Part shown: one piece after another, positions 17,604 to 25,587 of the stretch
Position numbering within the stretch: the first letter of the stretch is position 1
Layout of the letters: the number at the start of each line of letters is the position of its first letter
Assembly: GCA_965371245.1 (NCBI GenBank)
Contig: CBDUXT010000013.1
Location: 15,792 to 79,791, forward strand
Length of the DNA stretch: 64,000 bases
Source of the DNA: CBDUXT01 sp965371245
Lineage (GTDB): Bacteria; Planctomycetota; Phycisphaerae; UBA1845
Reading direction: 5' to 3'
The notes under the pieces: generated by a model
The model's input: the letters and a program-made list of their open reading frames with translations, nothing else
Told to the model about the DNA's origin: nothing
Database searches by the model: none
Position numbers and translations under genes: made by a program

Positions 17604-18070
17604 GAGCGTGTTCAAGAAGGCTTGATCAGGACCGCGCCCGTAAGGAAGCGGTCCGGATTCGTACATGAAACCGTTCCCTTACGGTCGCGGCTCGGTTTGT
17701 CATGACCCTTCTTATTCAGCCTCCAAGACCGCACTTGGCAGAGTTTCCAAGCCAACAGATGGGTGCGTATGCGCGCCAGCCGGCGTGTTGACGCACCACG
17801 ATCATCGACTCGAACCCCGCCGGCGCGGCTCAAGACGCCCTCCTTTACGATCCCTACGCCCTGTCGCCTCGTGGAGGCCTCGCAAGTCGCGTTCCGTGAT
17901 TCACGGCGCCGGTGGTTCCGCCGGGTCTTGACGGGTACAATCAGACCTGCGATCCGGGTTCGCTGTCGAGCATCGGATGGCACGCCTACGAGGCGATGCC
18001 CGGCGCGAGTCGATTCACGCTTCTCGATCGAGTGTTGCCGGCATCTTTGGAGGCACGGGACAGGGCAACG
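17604..18070 (+). other. Gene-free stretch tadC-MEMO
   Basis: 467 bases. The first 95 hold the family B element. The rest shows no recognised motif. In-frame starts for the next gene exist at 17912 and 17996, so part of it could be coding, but that sequence has no family resemblance. Confidence 0.35.
17630..17695 (+). repeat. Family B inverted element, copy 1
   Basis: Two inverted copies of the same unit: ACCGCGCCCGTAAGGAAGCGGT (two parts, 17631-17652) and CCGTTCCCTTACGGTCGCGG (17671-17690). They can pair into a long hairpin. The same unit occurs at 58164-58236 and, singly, at 63911-63933. Confidence 0.75.
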
Positions 18071-19282
18071 ATGATCTGGGATCCTACACACAAGCCTCGG
18101 TTGCGCCCGGTGGAGGCGTTCGCGCTGCCTGATGGAAACGGCACGAGAATCGGCCTGCGCGACCGGACCGGTCTGTCCGAGTGCGTCTTGGCGCTCTCGC
18201 CGGCGGCGCTGCAGGTTGTGTCGCTGATGGACGGCTCGCACACGTGCGACGGAATCCTCGACAAGAGCATCGCCGCCGTCGGGCAGTCCCTGCCGATTGA
18301 CGTTCTTCAAGCGCTGATGACACAACTGGAGGACGCGCGTTTCCTGGAGGGGGCGCAGTTCGAGGCCTACTACGAATCGCGGCTGCGCGACTTCCGTCAG
18401 ACCGGGGTTCGCACCGTCCAGCATCCCGAGGCCGTCGGTGTCGCCGGCGGCTCGCAGGATGTTTTCATCGACATGCTCGCAGAAGCACCCGCGCATCCCG
18501 GCACCGGCTTGGTTCGCGGACTCGTCGCGCCGCATCTGGACTATCCGCGCGGGCGACCGTGCTACGCGGCCGCCTATGCAACGCTTCGTAATCGCCCGGT
18601 TCCCCATCGGGTTGTGATCCTGGGGACCAATCACTTCGGCCTATCCTCATCGGTGGTTGCCACGGCAAGCGACTTCGCGACGCCGCTGGGTCGGGTGAAG
18701 ACCGACGTGGACTTCATCGAGCGCCTTGAACATGTCTGCGGCGATCTGCGTGCCTATGAGCTGGACCACGTCCAGGAGCACTCGATCGAACTCCAAATCC
18801 TGTGGCTCCAACATCTGTTCGGGGCCGACTCGTTCACCACGGCGGCGTTCCTCTGCCCCGATCCGTGCGGCCCGACGGGAACCGCTCCCTATGATGGTCA
18901 GGGTGTGGATCTTCGTGCCTTCGCCTTGGCATTGCGTGAGCAAGTCGATCAGGACGCCGTGGACACGCTGGTGGTGGCCGGCGCCGATCTCAGCCATGTC
19001 GGCGCGGCGTTCGGCGACGAGCGGCGTCTCGACCAGACCTACCTGGAGGAGGTGAAACGCCGCGACCTGAGCGCCCTTTCCGAGCTGACGCGAGACGATC
19101 CCGACGCGTTCGTCCGCTGTGTGGCCGAGGGCAAGAACCCCACGAGCGTGTGCAGCGCCGGCTGCCTCTTCACGCTCGCTACCGTCCTGCGTCCCTGCGA
19201 GGTGACGCTCCTTGACTACCATCAGGCGGTGGATCGGCCGTCGCAGACGTGCGTCACGTGCGCGGCGCTGGCATACACTTGA
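18071..19282 (+). CDS. MEMO family protein with N-terminal PqqD-like domain
   Basis: 403 residues. Residues ~35-95 (LALSPAALQVVSLMDGSHTCDGIL, then a helix pair ending LMTQLEDARFLEG, in parts) resemble the PqqD-like winged-helix peptide-binding fold. From ~145 on it is a MEMO/AmmeMemoRadiSam-B domain: H155 in APHLDYPRG, H188 in LGTNHFG, DHVQEHSIELQ, DLSH and the Cys in SVCSAGC, so all metal-site residues of the family are kept. The family has an LigB-like non-haem iron fold. lpxK follows after 6 bases. A second, unfused MEMO paralogue lies at 54899. The start is uncertain; longer in-frame starts exist. Confidence 0.75.
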   Translation: MIWDPTHKPRLRPVEAFALPDGNGTRIGLRDRTGLSECVLALSPAALQVVSLMDGSHTCDGILDKSIAAVGQSLPIDVLQALMTQLEDARFLEGAQFEAYYESRLRDFRQTGVRTVQHPEAVGVAGGSQDVFIDMLAEAPAHPGTGLVRGLVAPHLDYPRGRPCYAAAYATLRNRPVPHRVVILGTNHFGLSSSVVATASDFATPLGRVKTDVDFIERLEHVCGDLRAYELDHVQEHSIELQILWLQHLFGADSFTTAAFLCPDPCGPTGTAPYDGQGVDLRAFALALREQVDQDAVDTLVVAGADLSHVGAAFGDERRLDQTYLEEVKRRDLSALSELTRDDPDAFVRCVAEGKNPTSVCSAGCLFTLATVLRPCEVTLLDYHQAVDRPSQTCVTCAALAYT

Positions 19283-19288
19283 TGCGCC

Positions 19289-20359
19289 ATGACCTTTCCG
19301 TCCGTGTATGATCGGGTGATCGCGGGAGAGGCCGGAGCGTGGGCGTCTCCCATCCGCGGTGTGCTGCGCGCGGTCGAGGTTGCCTACGCCGCGGGCGTAG
19401 CGCGGCGAAACCGGCGTTTCGACCGGTGCGGACCACGGCATGTTCTTGACGTTCCCGTCATCAGCGTCGGGAACATCGCCGCCGGTGGTACCGGCAAGAC
19501 GCCGATGGTGATCGACCTTATCGAGCGACTCGATCGAATGGGGTACAGCCCAGCCGTTCTTGCCCGGGGCTATGGGGCGGTCGATGGAGAGCCCAACGAC
19601 GAGGAGCGACTGATCCGCGGTCGATGCCCGAGCGCGGTCTACGTGGCCAACCCCGACCGGGCGGCGGGGGGGAAGTGGGCGACGCGTCATCTCGGTGCCG
19701 ATGTGGTCGTGCTCGATGATGGGTTTCAACACCGCCGCCTCGCCAGATCGTTGGACATCGTATTGATCGACGCCACCTGCCCTTTCGGCCATGACCACTT
19801 GCTACCGCGCGGGTTGCTGCGCGAGCCGGCGGCCTCATTGTGCCGCGCCGACGTGGTGGTCGTGACCCGGTGCGATCAGGTGTCCGAGGTCGCGCTCGCT
19901 CGAATCGATCAGCGGCTGCGGCGGCTTGCCGAGGCCGCCGTGCATATTCAGTGCTGCCACCGTGTCACCGATATCGTCGGGCTGGATGGGGCGAGGATGG
20001 AGACATCCCTGGCCGGCCGGCGCGTGTTCCTGTTCGCCGGTGTGGGGAACCCGCGATCGTTTCTCACGACGGTTCGGTCGCTCGGGGCCAAGATTGTGGG
20101 CACGCGTTGGTGGAAAGACCATCATGCGTATCAACGAAGTGACCTCGACGGGCTCTTGTCGGTGGGTCGCCTGCCGCGGCACGACCTGCTGCTGACAACG
20201 GAGAAGGACGCGGTCAAACTGGCGCAACACGAGGGGATCCCCGGCGGACGGATTCACGTGGTGCGCGTGGCGATCGACTTCGTGGGTGAGGGTGGTACAA
20301 TGCTCCAGCAGGCTCTGGAACGGGCCTTGCCGCGTGAGGCGGCAGCGCGGGCGGTCTGA
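19289..20359 (+). CDS. lpxK: Tetraacyldisaccharide 4'-kinase LpxK
   Basis: 356 residues. The membrane-associated kinase that phosphorylates the 4' position of the lipid A disaccharide in the Raetz pathway. The P-loop is at 62-71 (IAAGGTGKTP) after VISVGN; the family motifs VLARGYG, LDDGFQHRRL and LLTTEKDAVKL are all present. Length is in the usual range (320-360). It shows that the organism makes lipid A-type LPS. It follows the MEMO gene by 6 bases. Downstream comes a family A repeat before the next gene. Confidence 0.95.
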   Translation: MTFPSVYDRVIAGEAGAWASPIRGVLRAVEVAYAAGVARRNRRFDRCGPRHVLDVPVISVGNIAAGGTGKTPMVIDLIERLDRMGYSPAVLARGYGAVDGEPNDEERLIRGRCPSAVYVANPDRAAGGKWATRHLGADVVVLDDGFQHRRLARSLDIVLIDATCPFGHDHLLPRGLLREPAASLCRADVVVVTRCDQVSEVALARIDQRLRRLAEAAVHIQCCHRVTDIVGLDGARMETSLAGRRVFLFAGVGNPRSFLTTVRSLGAKIVGTRWWKDHHAYQRSDLDGLLSVGRLPRHDLLLTTEKDAVKLAQHEGIPGGRIHVVRVAIDFVGEGGTMLQQALERALPREAAARAV

Positions 20360-20439
20360 CGCCAAGCTCCGTGACAGCCCGTTGACCCTTTGTGGTACGG
20401 GCTGGCAGGTGCGTGACCGAATCGGCGTTGAACAGTGTT

Positions 20440-20507
20440 CAGAGCACCGGGCGCGAGCCCGGTGACATGCTGACGCAAAGGTCCGCGGGCCGGCGCCCGC
20501 GGCTCTG
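20440..20507 (+). repeat. Family A element, copy A1 (two-hairpin element)
   Basis: Starts CAGAGC and ends GCTCTG. Hairpin 1: CACCGGGC-GCGA-GCCCGGTG (20445-20464). Hairpin 2: CCGCGGGC-CGGC-GCCCGCGG (20483-20502). The 18-base spacer begins ACATGCTGACGC. Closely similar to copies at 50444 and 56278; reverse-strand relatives are at 51671 and 58353. Confidence 0.85.
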
Positions 20508-20605
20508 ACTGGGCGTGCCCGCCATGCCGGAAGTGTCGCGGACGGTGGGCTTGAAGCCCACGGCTCGGCGCGATGGGCGGGCGCTACGGAAGAACCGAGG
20601 CGTCC

Positions 20606-21604
20606 ATGACCGATCAATCATCCAAGATGACACGACCCTACCAACCGATCGACCTCAGCCGGCTTACGACCTACAGCGCCCATCGACGTACGCACAGGGC
20701 TGATGTCACGAAGATGGCAGCGCTCCCGGAGGTGGGGGCGTCGGCCGCAACCCTGCTCGACTCCATGCCCGACTACCTCGGTGCCCGCGCTCTTCGCCAA
20801 GCGGCCGAGGCGACCGTGGCGGCCGTCACCCATGATCGCCCCGTGGTCGTGGCCTTCGGAGCCCACGTGGTGAAGGTGGGTTGTGGTCCCATCCTGGTCG
20901 ATCTGATTCGCCGCGGCGTGATCCGTGCCATCGCGGCGAACGGTGCCTGTGCCATTCACGACATCGAGCTGGCGACCCTGGGCGAAACGAGCGAAGACGT
21001 AGCGGAGACGATCCACGACGGCCGCTTCGGGATGGTGGCCGAAACGATGACCTTCCTCGATGAGGCCGCGCTTCGCGGGGCTCGCGATTCCATTGGTATG
21101 GGTGCCGCCGTCGGGCAGCTTCTGATCGAGAAGGAAGCGCCGCACCGAGAGCAAAGCGTGTTCGCCGCGGCGCGGATCGCAAAGATTCCCGCCTGCGTTC
21201 ACGTGGCCGTGGGAACGGATACCGTGCACGCCTCACCCCACCTCGACGCGGCCGCCCTCGGTGCCGCCTCGCTCCACGACTTCCGCCTGATCTGCGACGT
21301 CGTGTCCGACCTGGGGGCCGCGGACGACAGCGGCGTGGGCGGCGTGTGGCTGAACATCGGGTCGGCCGTGATCTTGCCCGAGGTGTTCTTGAAGGCCGTC
21401 TCCGTCGCCCGCAACCTCGGTGCGAATCTCGATGCCATGTCAACGGTCAACTTCGACATGATGCGCCACTATCGAACCCGGCAGAACGTGCTCACCCGGC
21501 CCGTCGCGCCCGGTCGGGGGCACGAGGTCATCGGCCATCACGAAATCCTGCTTCCCATCTGGCGACAGGCGGTTATCGAGGGGCTGGCGGCTGGGGGTGT
21601 GTGA
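20606..21604 (+). CDS. Conserved protein of unknown function in heptose/lipid A context
   Basis: 332 residues from ATG 20606. I do not recognise the family firmly. The central part PVVVAFGAHVVKVGCGP (79-95), followed by LVDLIRRGVIRAIAANGACAIHDIELA in pieces, resembles the nucleotide-binding pattern of deoxyhypusine-synthase-like proteins. The C-terminus has WLNIGSAVILPEVFLKA and NFDMMRHYRTRQNV, which look like conserved active-site segments. No signal peptide or transmembrane helix. Its stop overlaps the start of the gmhB-like gene by one base, so a role in heptose or other sugar-nucleotide synthesis is a reasonable guess from context only. Confidence 0.6.
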   Translation: MTDQSSKMTRPYQPIDLSRLTTYSAHRRTHRADVTKMAALPEVGASAATLLDSMPDYLGARALRQAAEATVAAVTHDRPVVVAFGAHVVKVGCGPILVDLIRRGVIRAIAANGACAIHDIELATLGETSEDVAETIHDGRFGMVAETMTFLDEAALRGARDSIGMGAAVGQLLIEKEAPHREQSVFAAARIAKIPACVHVAVGTDTVHASPHLDAAALGAASLHDFRLICDVVSDLGAADDSGVGGVWLNIGSAVILPEVFLKAVSVARNLGANLDAMSTVNFDMMRHYRTRQNVLTRPVAPGRGHEVIGHHEILLPIWRQAVIEGLAAGGV

Positions 21605-22461
21605 TGAAGACGCCGGCCGTGTTCCTCGACCGCGACGGAACAATTATCGACGACGTCGGCTATATCGCCGATCCCGACGACGTTCGGCTCCTCCCCGGTG
21701 CGGCGCCGGCCATCAAGCGGTTCTGCGAAGCGGGCTATTGCGTGGTCGTCGTCTCCAACCAGTCCGGCATCGCACGCGGTCTGTTCGACGAGGCGGTGCT
21801 GGCGAGCGTGCATGCCCGCATGGAGGAACTTCTCCAGCAGGATGGGGCCGCGCTCGATGGTGCGTTCTACTGCCCCTTTCTGGATGGAGACGAGGCCACG
21901 GTCGAGGCCTATCGGCGCGACAGCGATCTGCGTAAGCCCAATCCCGGTATGCTCGAACAGGCGGCGGTGGAACTGGACATCGACCTGGCGAAGTCGTGGA
22001 TGATGGGTGATTCCGCGCACGACGTCGAGGCGGGCCGGCGCGCGGGCTGCCAAACCGTGTTGCTCTGCCCAAACGGCGCGTGCGAAGAGGCAACGGGCGT
22101 GACGGCGACGTTCACCGCGAGTAGCCTTCTGAATGCGGCCAAGATCATGGAGGAACGAATGCAACCCGATGATGACGCGACGAAAGGGGGGGTGAGTCCC
22201 TCGCGCGATGACGAGGTCGTCGTGATGCTGGATCGCATCCATCGGCAGTTGGAGCGGGCCGACCGGCAGACTCAGCAGCAGGATTTCTCGCTCCTCCGCC
22301 TGTTCGGCGCGCTATTACAGATGTTCGCGATCGTCGCGGCCGTCTGGGGCGCCGCTTCTCTTCTTGATGACCAATTCGCACCGGCCACCGCACGGCTCAT
22401 GCTGGCCTGCTTCCTTCAACTGGCCTCGATCAGCGCGTTCGCGGTGGATCGCTTCCGGTAG
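21604..22461 (+). CDS. GmhB-like HAD phosphatase fused to a two-helix membrane tail
   Basis: 285 residues. Residues 1-180 are a HAD-IIIA phosphatase of the D,D-heptose 1,7-bisphosphate 7-phosphatase type: DRDGTI (9-14), SNQSGIARG (51-59), RKPNPGM (110-116) and MMGDSAHDVEAGRRAG (133-148). The zinc-binding Cys/His loop of classical GmhB is missing; only one Cys (YCPF) remains. After a charged linker (185-228) there are two predicted transmembrane helices (232-254, 263-281), an addition I do not know from GmhB. ATG overlaps the previous stop (TGATG). Likely role: ADP-heptose synthesis for the LPS core, possibly at the membrane. Confidence 0.78.
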   Translation: MKTPAVFLDRDGTIIDDVGYIADPDDVRLLPGAAPAIKRFCEAGYCVVVVSNQSGIARGLFDEAVLASVHARMEELLQQDGAALDGAFYCPFLDGDEATVEAYRRDSDLRKPNPGMLEQAAVELDIDLAKSWMMGDSAHDVEAGRRAGCQTVLLCPNGACEEATGVTATFTASSLLNAAKIMEERMQPDDDATKGGVSPSRDDEVVVMLDRIHRQLERADRQTQQQDFSLLRLFGALLQMFAIVAAVWGAASLLDDQFAPATARLMLACFLQLASISAFAVDRFR

Positions 22462-22899
22462 GTGGGTAAGAAACGCAGGCGGCCGATTGCGGGTCAAAGA
22501 GCTGTCCCTATCAAGAGTTCCATATGGCGCCGGCCTCGGCTTTCGGCTACCGTGGTTCAAAGGTGAAGGGCCGGCAACATAACCCAGCGCGACGGGTGGC
22601 ATGGGCAAACTCGTTTGCCCGTGCAGAACGGGCTGAGACTCAACGGATGAAACTGCCGCTTCGGGCATGGCTGGATGGCTGACGGGAACACACGGGTACG
22701 CTGCGCTTACCCATGCCACCCGACTCAAGACCCTTCCGGCTCACCCGTCGCCATGAGTGCAATACTTATGGCGGTTTTCCTTTGTCCTGCAACCCGCCCG
22801 AAAATCGAATTAACCGTTAGGATTAACCGTCCAAACCTCCTAGCGACGCTTGCCGTATCGTCCAGACGGGGGGAAATGGCCTACAGCCAGAAGCAGCAA
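22462..22899 (+). other. Gene-free stretch gmhB-like to res
   Basis: 438 bases between convergent genes. It contains a family D inverted element (22593-22722) and, near 22800-22840, two imperfect direct repeats ATTAACCGTTAGG and ATTAACCGTCC at the edge of the restriction-modification island. No gene or terminator was identified. Confidence 0.4.
22593..22722 (+). repeat. Family D element, copy 2, with 13-bp inverted ends
   Basis: Perfect terminal inverted repeats CGGGTGGCATGGG (22593-22605) and CCCATGCCACCCG (22710-22722), 130 bases in all, without an ORF. It looks like a MITE or other non-autonomous element. A partial relative is at 12281. Confidence 0.7.
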
Positions 22900-25587
22900 T
22901 CAACCCTCGCCCTTGTATTCCCTGAACCCGTCGAGCAAGTCCTTGAACGACTTGGGTTCGTACCTGTCAAAGCTCTCTTCATCCACGAAGACGAAATCGT
23001 AGGTCGCATCCGCTTGTATTCGGTTAATGTCCTCGCACCATTGCCGCAACCGTTCCATCTTCGGAGGCACGTCCAGGTCTTGCTGCCCCTTGGTTTCGAC
23101 CACGACCGTTCGGCCGTCCGTCAGCTTGACGAGGAAATCCGGGTAGTAGTTCGAGATGTTGCCGTCCGCTTTCACATAATCCAGCTTGAAATGCACCGCC
23201 AAGTAGTTCTTGGCATAGGACACAACATCGCTGCACGCTTCCAAGAAGCTCGCAAACCTGAGCTCCAGAGGGCTGTCACCGACGATGCGGTTGAAGACGC
23301 TTTTCTTTGCGGGAAAGTAGTCCTGATCCTTGACGACGAAGGGGCGGGTTTGGCGAAGTTTGATCGTGTCGCGTATTTCGGCGTCGCCCCTGTCCTGCAC
23401 GGTCAATGCGTTGATCGCTTTCTTGAACGACTCAAGCAGCGTCTTGGTCGCAGCGAGTTCAGACAGATTGCGCAGCGTGTTGGGATGCTCAAGGTCTACG
23501 ACGCGGTCGAACAGGTCGTTCTGGACAAAGGCCTTGACCTTGCCATACAGCACGTCGTAGCCACCAACAAGCCGAAGGTCTTTCATCATCGCCCTTGCGA
23601 AAAACCCGATCACGTTGCGGTAGTCGGCAACGCCGGCCGTGTCGAGAATCGTCTTGTGCGTCACTTCGCCCGTTGTGATGTCCGTGAAGACGATCTCCCG
23701 TTGCTGCTCCTCGCTGAATTGCTGATAGATAACACGCTGATGTCCCAACGCGCTCGTGTCGAGATCAGTCAGATTTTTGTATTCCCGGTAGACGCGCGGC
23801 GTCAGCACGGGGATCTCAATGTCCAGCGCGTCGATGTCTTTCTTGTCATTCTCGTTGTCAACCTCAACCACCAACGGCGCTTTGGGTGTCGTCCCTTCGC
23901 CCATCGCCTTGCGCTCAAGCTCCACGCCCTCGCGCTGGATCGACTCGACGAACTCCATGAACGCATCCGTGCCAACCACGCTGACTTGCTCCTCGATGCC
24001 GCCCGGATACATCTTCCGCAAACCACGACCAAGCGTTTGCTCCGGCAAGATGTTGCTCTTGGCCGCGTAGGGGCGCAGGCCAACGATGGTCGTGACGTTC
24101 TTCACATCCCAACCTTCCTTGAGCATCATGACCGACACGATGGCCTTGTAGGGACTGTCCAATCCGTCGATGTCGTTCGCCTGCTTGCGGAGTCTCTCCA
24201 AATCGTCATTCGCCTTGCCCGACGCCGCTTCGGATATCTCCCCGTTGTTCTTGGTGTGAATGACCAGCACCGCGTCCTTCAAGTCGGGGTGGTGCCCTTC
24301 AAGATACTCGGCCACATCATCGCAGTTGCGCGTGTCGTCGGTCATCACGAACAGGATGGCCTTCTTGCCGACCTTCTCGTGTTCCGCAAACGCTTTCCGC
24401 CATTCGATCACACCGAGATCGAGATAGTCCGCGTACTTCTCGGTAAACTTCGCGCTCTGTCGTTCGGTCAGCTTCGCTCGGCTGGCCGCGTCGGGTAGCA
24501 CCGGATGCTTGACCACATTCTGCGAGATCGCCTCTACCAGCGGATAGTCGGAAATGGTCTGCACGAAGATCGCGCCGTTGTTGTGCTTGGGTGTCGCCGT
24601 CGTGTCCACCTGTAAGGACAGCTCTCCGCCTTTTTGCAGCAAACGATTGTGGATGTCTTCAATCGACTTGAACCACGCCAGTTTCGAGTCGTGAATGTGA
24701 TGCGCCTCGTCGTTCAACACGACAAGCTCGTCGATGTCGCGCACGATCATTCCCAGGTCTACCTTGGAGTCCGTGGTCTTGCCCGTCGGGCGCGTGCCGA
24801 GGAAGTAGTCCATCGTGTCTTCGTCATCGGGGCCGGGCGGAATGTCGTCGCCCGCGTAGACGCGGTGGATGTTCGTCAGAAAGATGTTGCCAGTAGATCG
24901 CGTCACACGCACTTCGTCTTGTCGGTGTAGCGTTAGCTGAAAATCATCCCGCCAATTATGACCCTCGAAGCCGTTGTCTGGGAGAACCGGGTCTTCAAAG
25001 AAGATGCGCAAACCTTGAAAGTCCTTGTAGATGCGGTCCAGCACGATGATGTTCGGTGTGATGACCAGAAAGTTGCGAGCCAGCCCCGACTCAGGTTCGT
25101 ACAGCTTGTGGAAAAAACTCCACGCCAGCACCAAGCTCATCACCTTGGTTTTGCCCGACCCTGTAGCCATCTTCACCACGAAACGCCGCCAAGTCTCATC
25201 GAACATCCCGGCTGACACGATCCCCGAACTATCGAAACGCATCAGGTCGTACTTGTCCTTCACGCCGACCACATCGTAAAGATAAACGATGGTCTCCAGC
25301 GCCTCCCGCTGAGCAAAGTAGTATTGAAACGTCGTCATCGGCCCATCCGATTCGTCAAGCAAATGCGGCGTGTTGAACCACCAATTCAGCAGGCCCTTGC
25401 TGGTGTCCGTCGCCCCGACATACCCGCCGTCGCGGAACTCTTTGACCTTGCGCCGAAGCTGCGACACGAGTGGCGGCATCAACATATCGCTTCTCGTATC
25501 GCGTAGCGCCTCGTCAGCCGGGAACCAGCGTACCGAAGGGTCGAGAATTGCGTGCGGAGATTCGGGGAAGTCTGGGTGAAGGGCCAT
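22900..25587 (-). CDS. res: Type III restriction endonuclease, Res subunit
   Basis: 895 residues. Superfamily 2 helicase/translocase core with Walker A ATGSGKT (141-147) and Walker B DEAH (293-296), followed by helicase C-terminal motifs (VSVMMLKEGWDVKNV, EQTLGRGLRKM). The nuclease domain is at the C-terminus: PD at 816-817 and ETK at 831-833, a PD-(D/E)XK site. It cuts DNA when unmethylated sites are met by a translocating complex with Mod. Its start overlaps the mod stop by one base (TAATG), so expression is coupled. GC content looks lower than in the neighbours, which fits horizontal transfer. Confidence 0.93.
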   Translation of the reverse strand: MALHPDFPESPHAILDPSVRWFPADEALRDTRSDMLMPPLVSQLRRKVKEFRDGGYVGATDTSKGLLNWWFNTPHLLDESDGPMTTFQYYFAQREALETIVYLYDVVGVKDKYDLMRFDSSGIVSAGMFDETWRRFVVKMATGSGKTKVMSLVLAWSFFHKLYEPESGLARNFLVITPNIIVLDRIYKDFQGLRIFFEDPVLPDNGFEGHNWRDDFQLTLHRQDEVRVTRSTGNIFLTNIHRVYAGDDIPPGPDDEDTMDYFLGTRPTGKTTDSKVDLGMIVRDIDELVVLNDEAHHIHDSKLAWFKSIEDIHNRLLQKGGELSLQVDTTATPKHNNGAIFVQTISDYPLVEAISQNVVKHPVLPDAASRAKLTERQSAKFTEKYADYLDLGVIEWRKAFAEHEKVGKKAILFVMTDDTRNCDDVAEYLEGHHPDLKDAVLVIHTKNNGEISEAASGKANDDLERLRKQANDIDGLDSPYKAIVSVMMLKEGWDVKNVTTIVGLRPYAAKSNILPEQTLGRGLRKMYPGGIEEQVSVVGTDAFMEFVESIQREGVELERKAMGEGTTPKAPLVVEVDNENDKKDIDALDIEIPVLTPRVYREYKNLTDLDTSALGHQRVIYQQFSEEQQREIVFTDITTGEVTHKTILDTAGVADYRNVIGFFARAMMKDLRLVGGYDVLYGKVKAFVQNDLFDRVVDLEHPNTLRNLSELAATKTLLESFKKAINALTVQDRGDAEIRDTIKLRQTRPFVVKDQDYFPAKKSVFNRIVGDSPLELRFASFLEACSDVVSYAKNYLAVHFKLDYVKADGNISNYYPDFLVKLTDGRTVVVETKGQQDLDVPPKMERLRQWCEDINRIQADATYDFVFVDEESFDRYEPKSFKDLLDGFREYKGEG

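Noticed and set aside
22675..24498. 607-codon frame on the plus strand
   Set aside because: Antisense to res, which has helicase and nuclease motifs; the plus frame has none.
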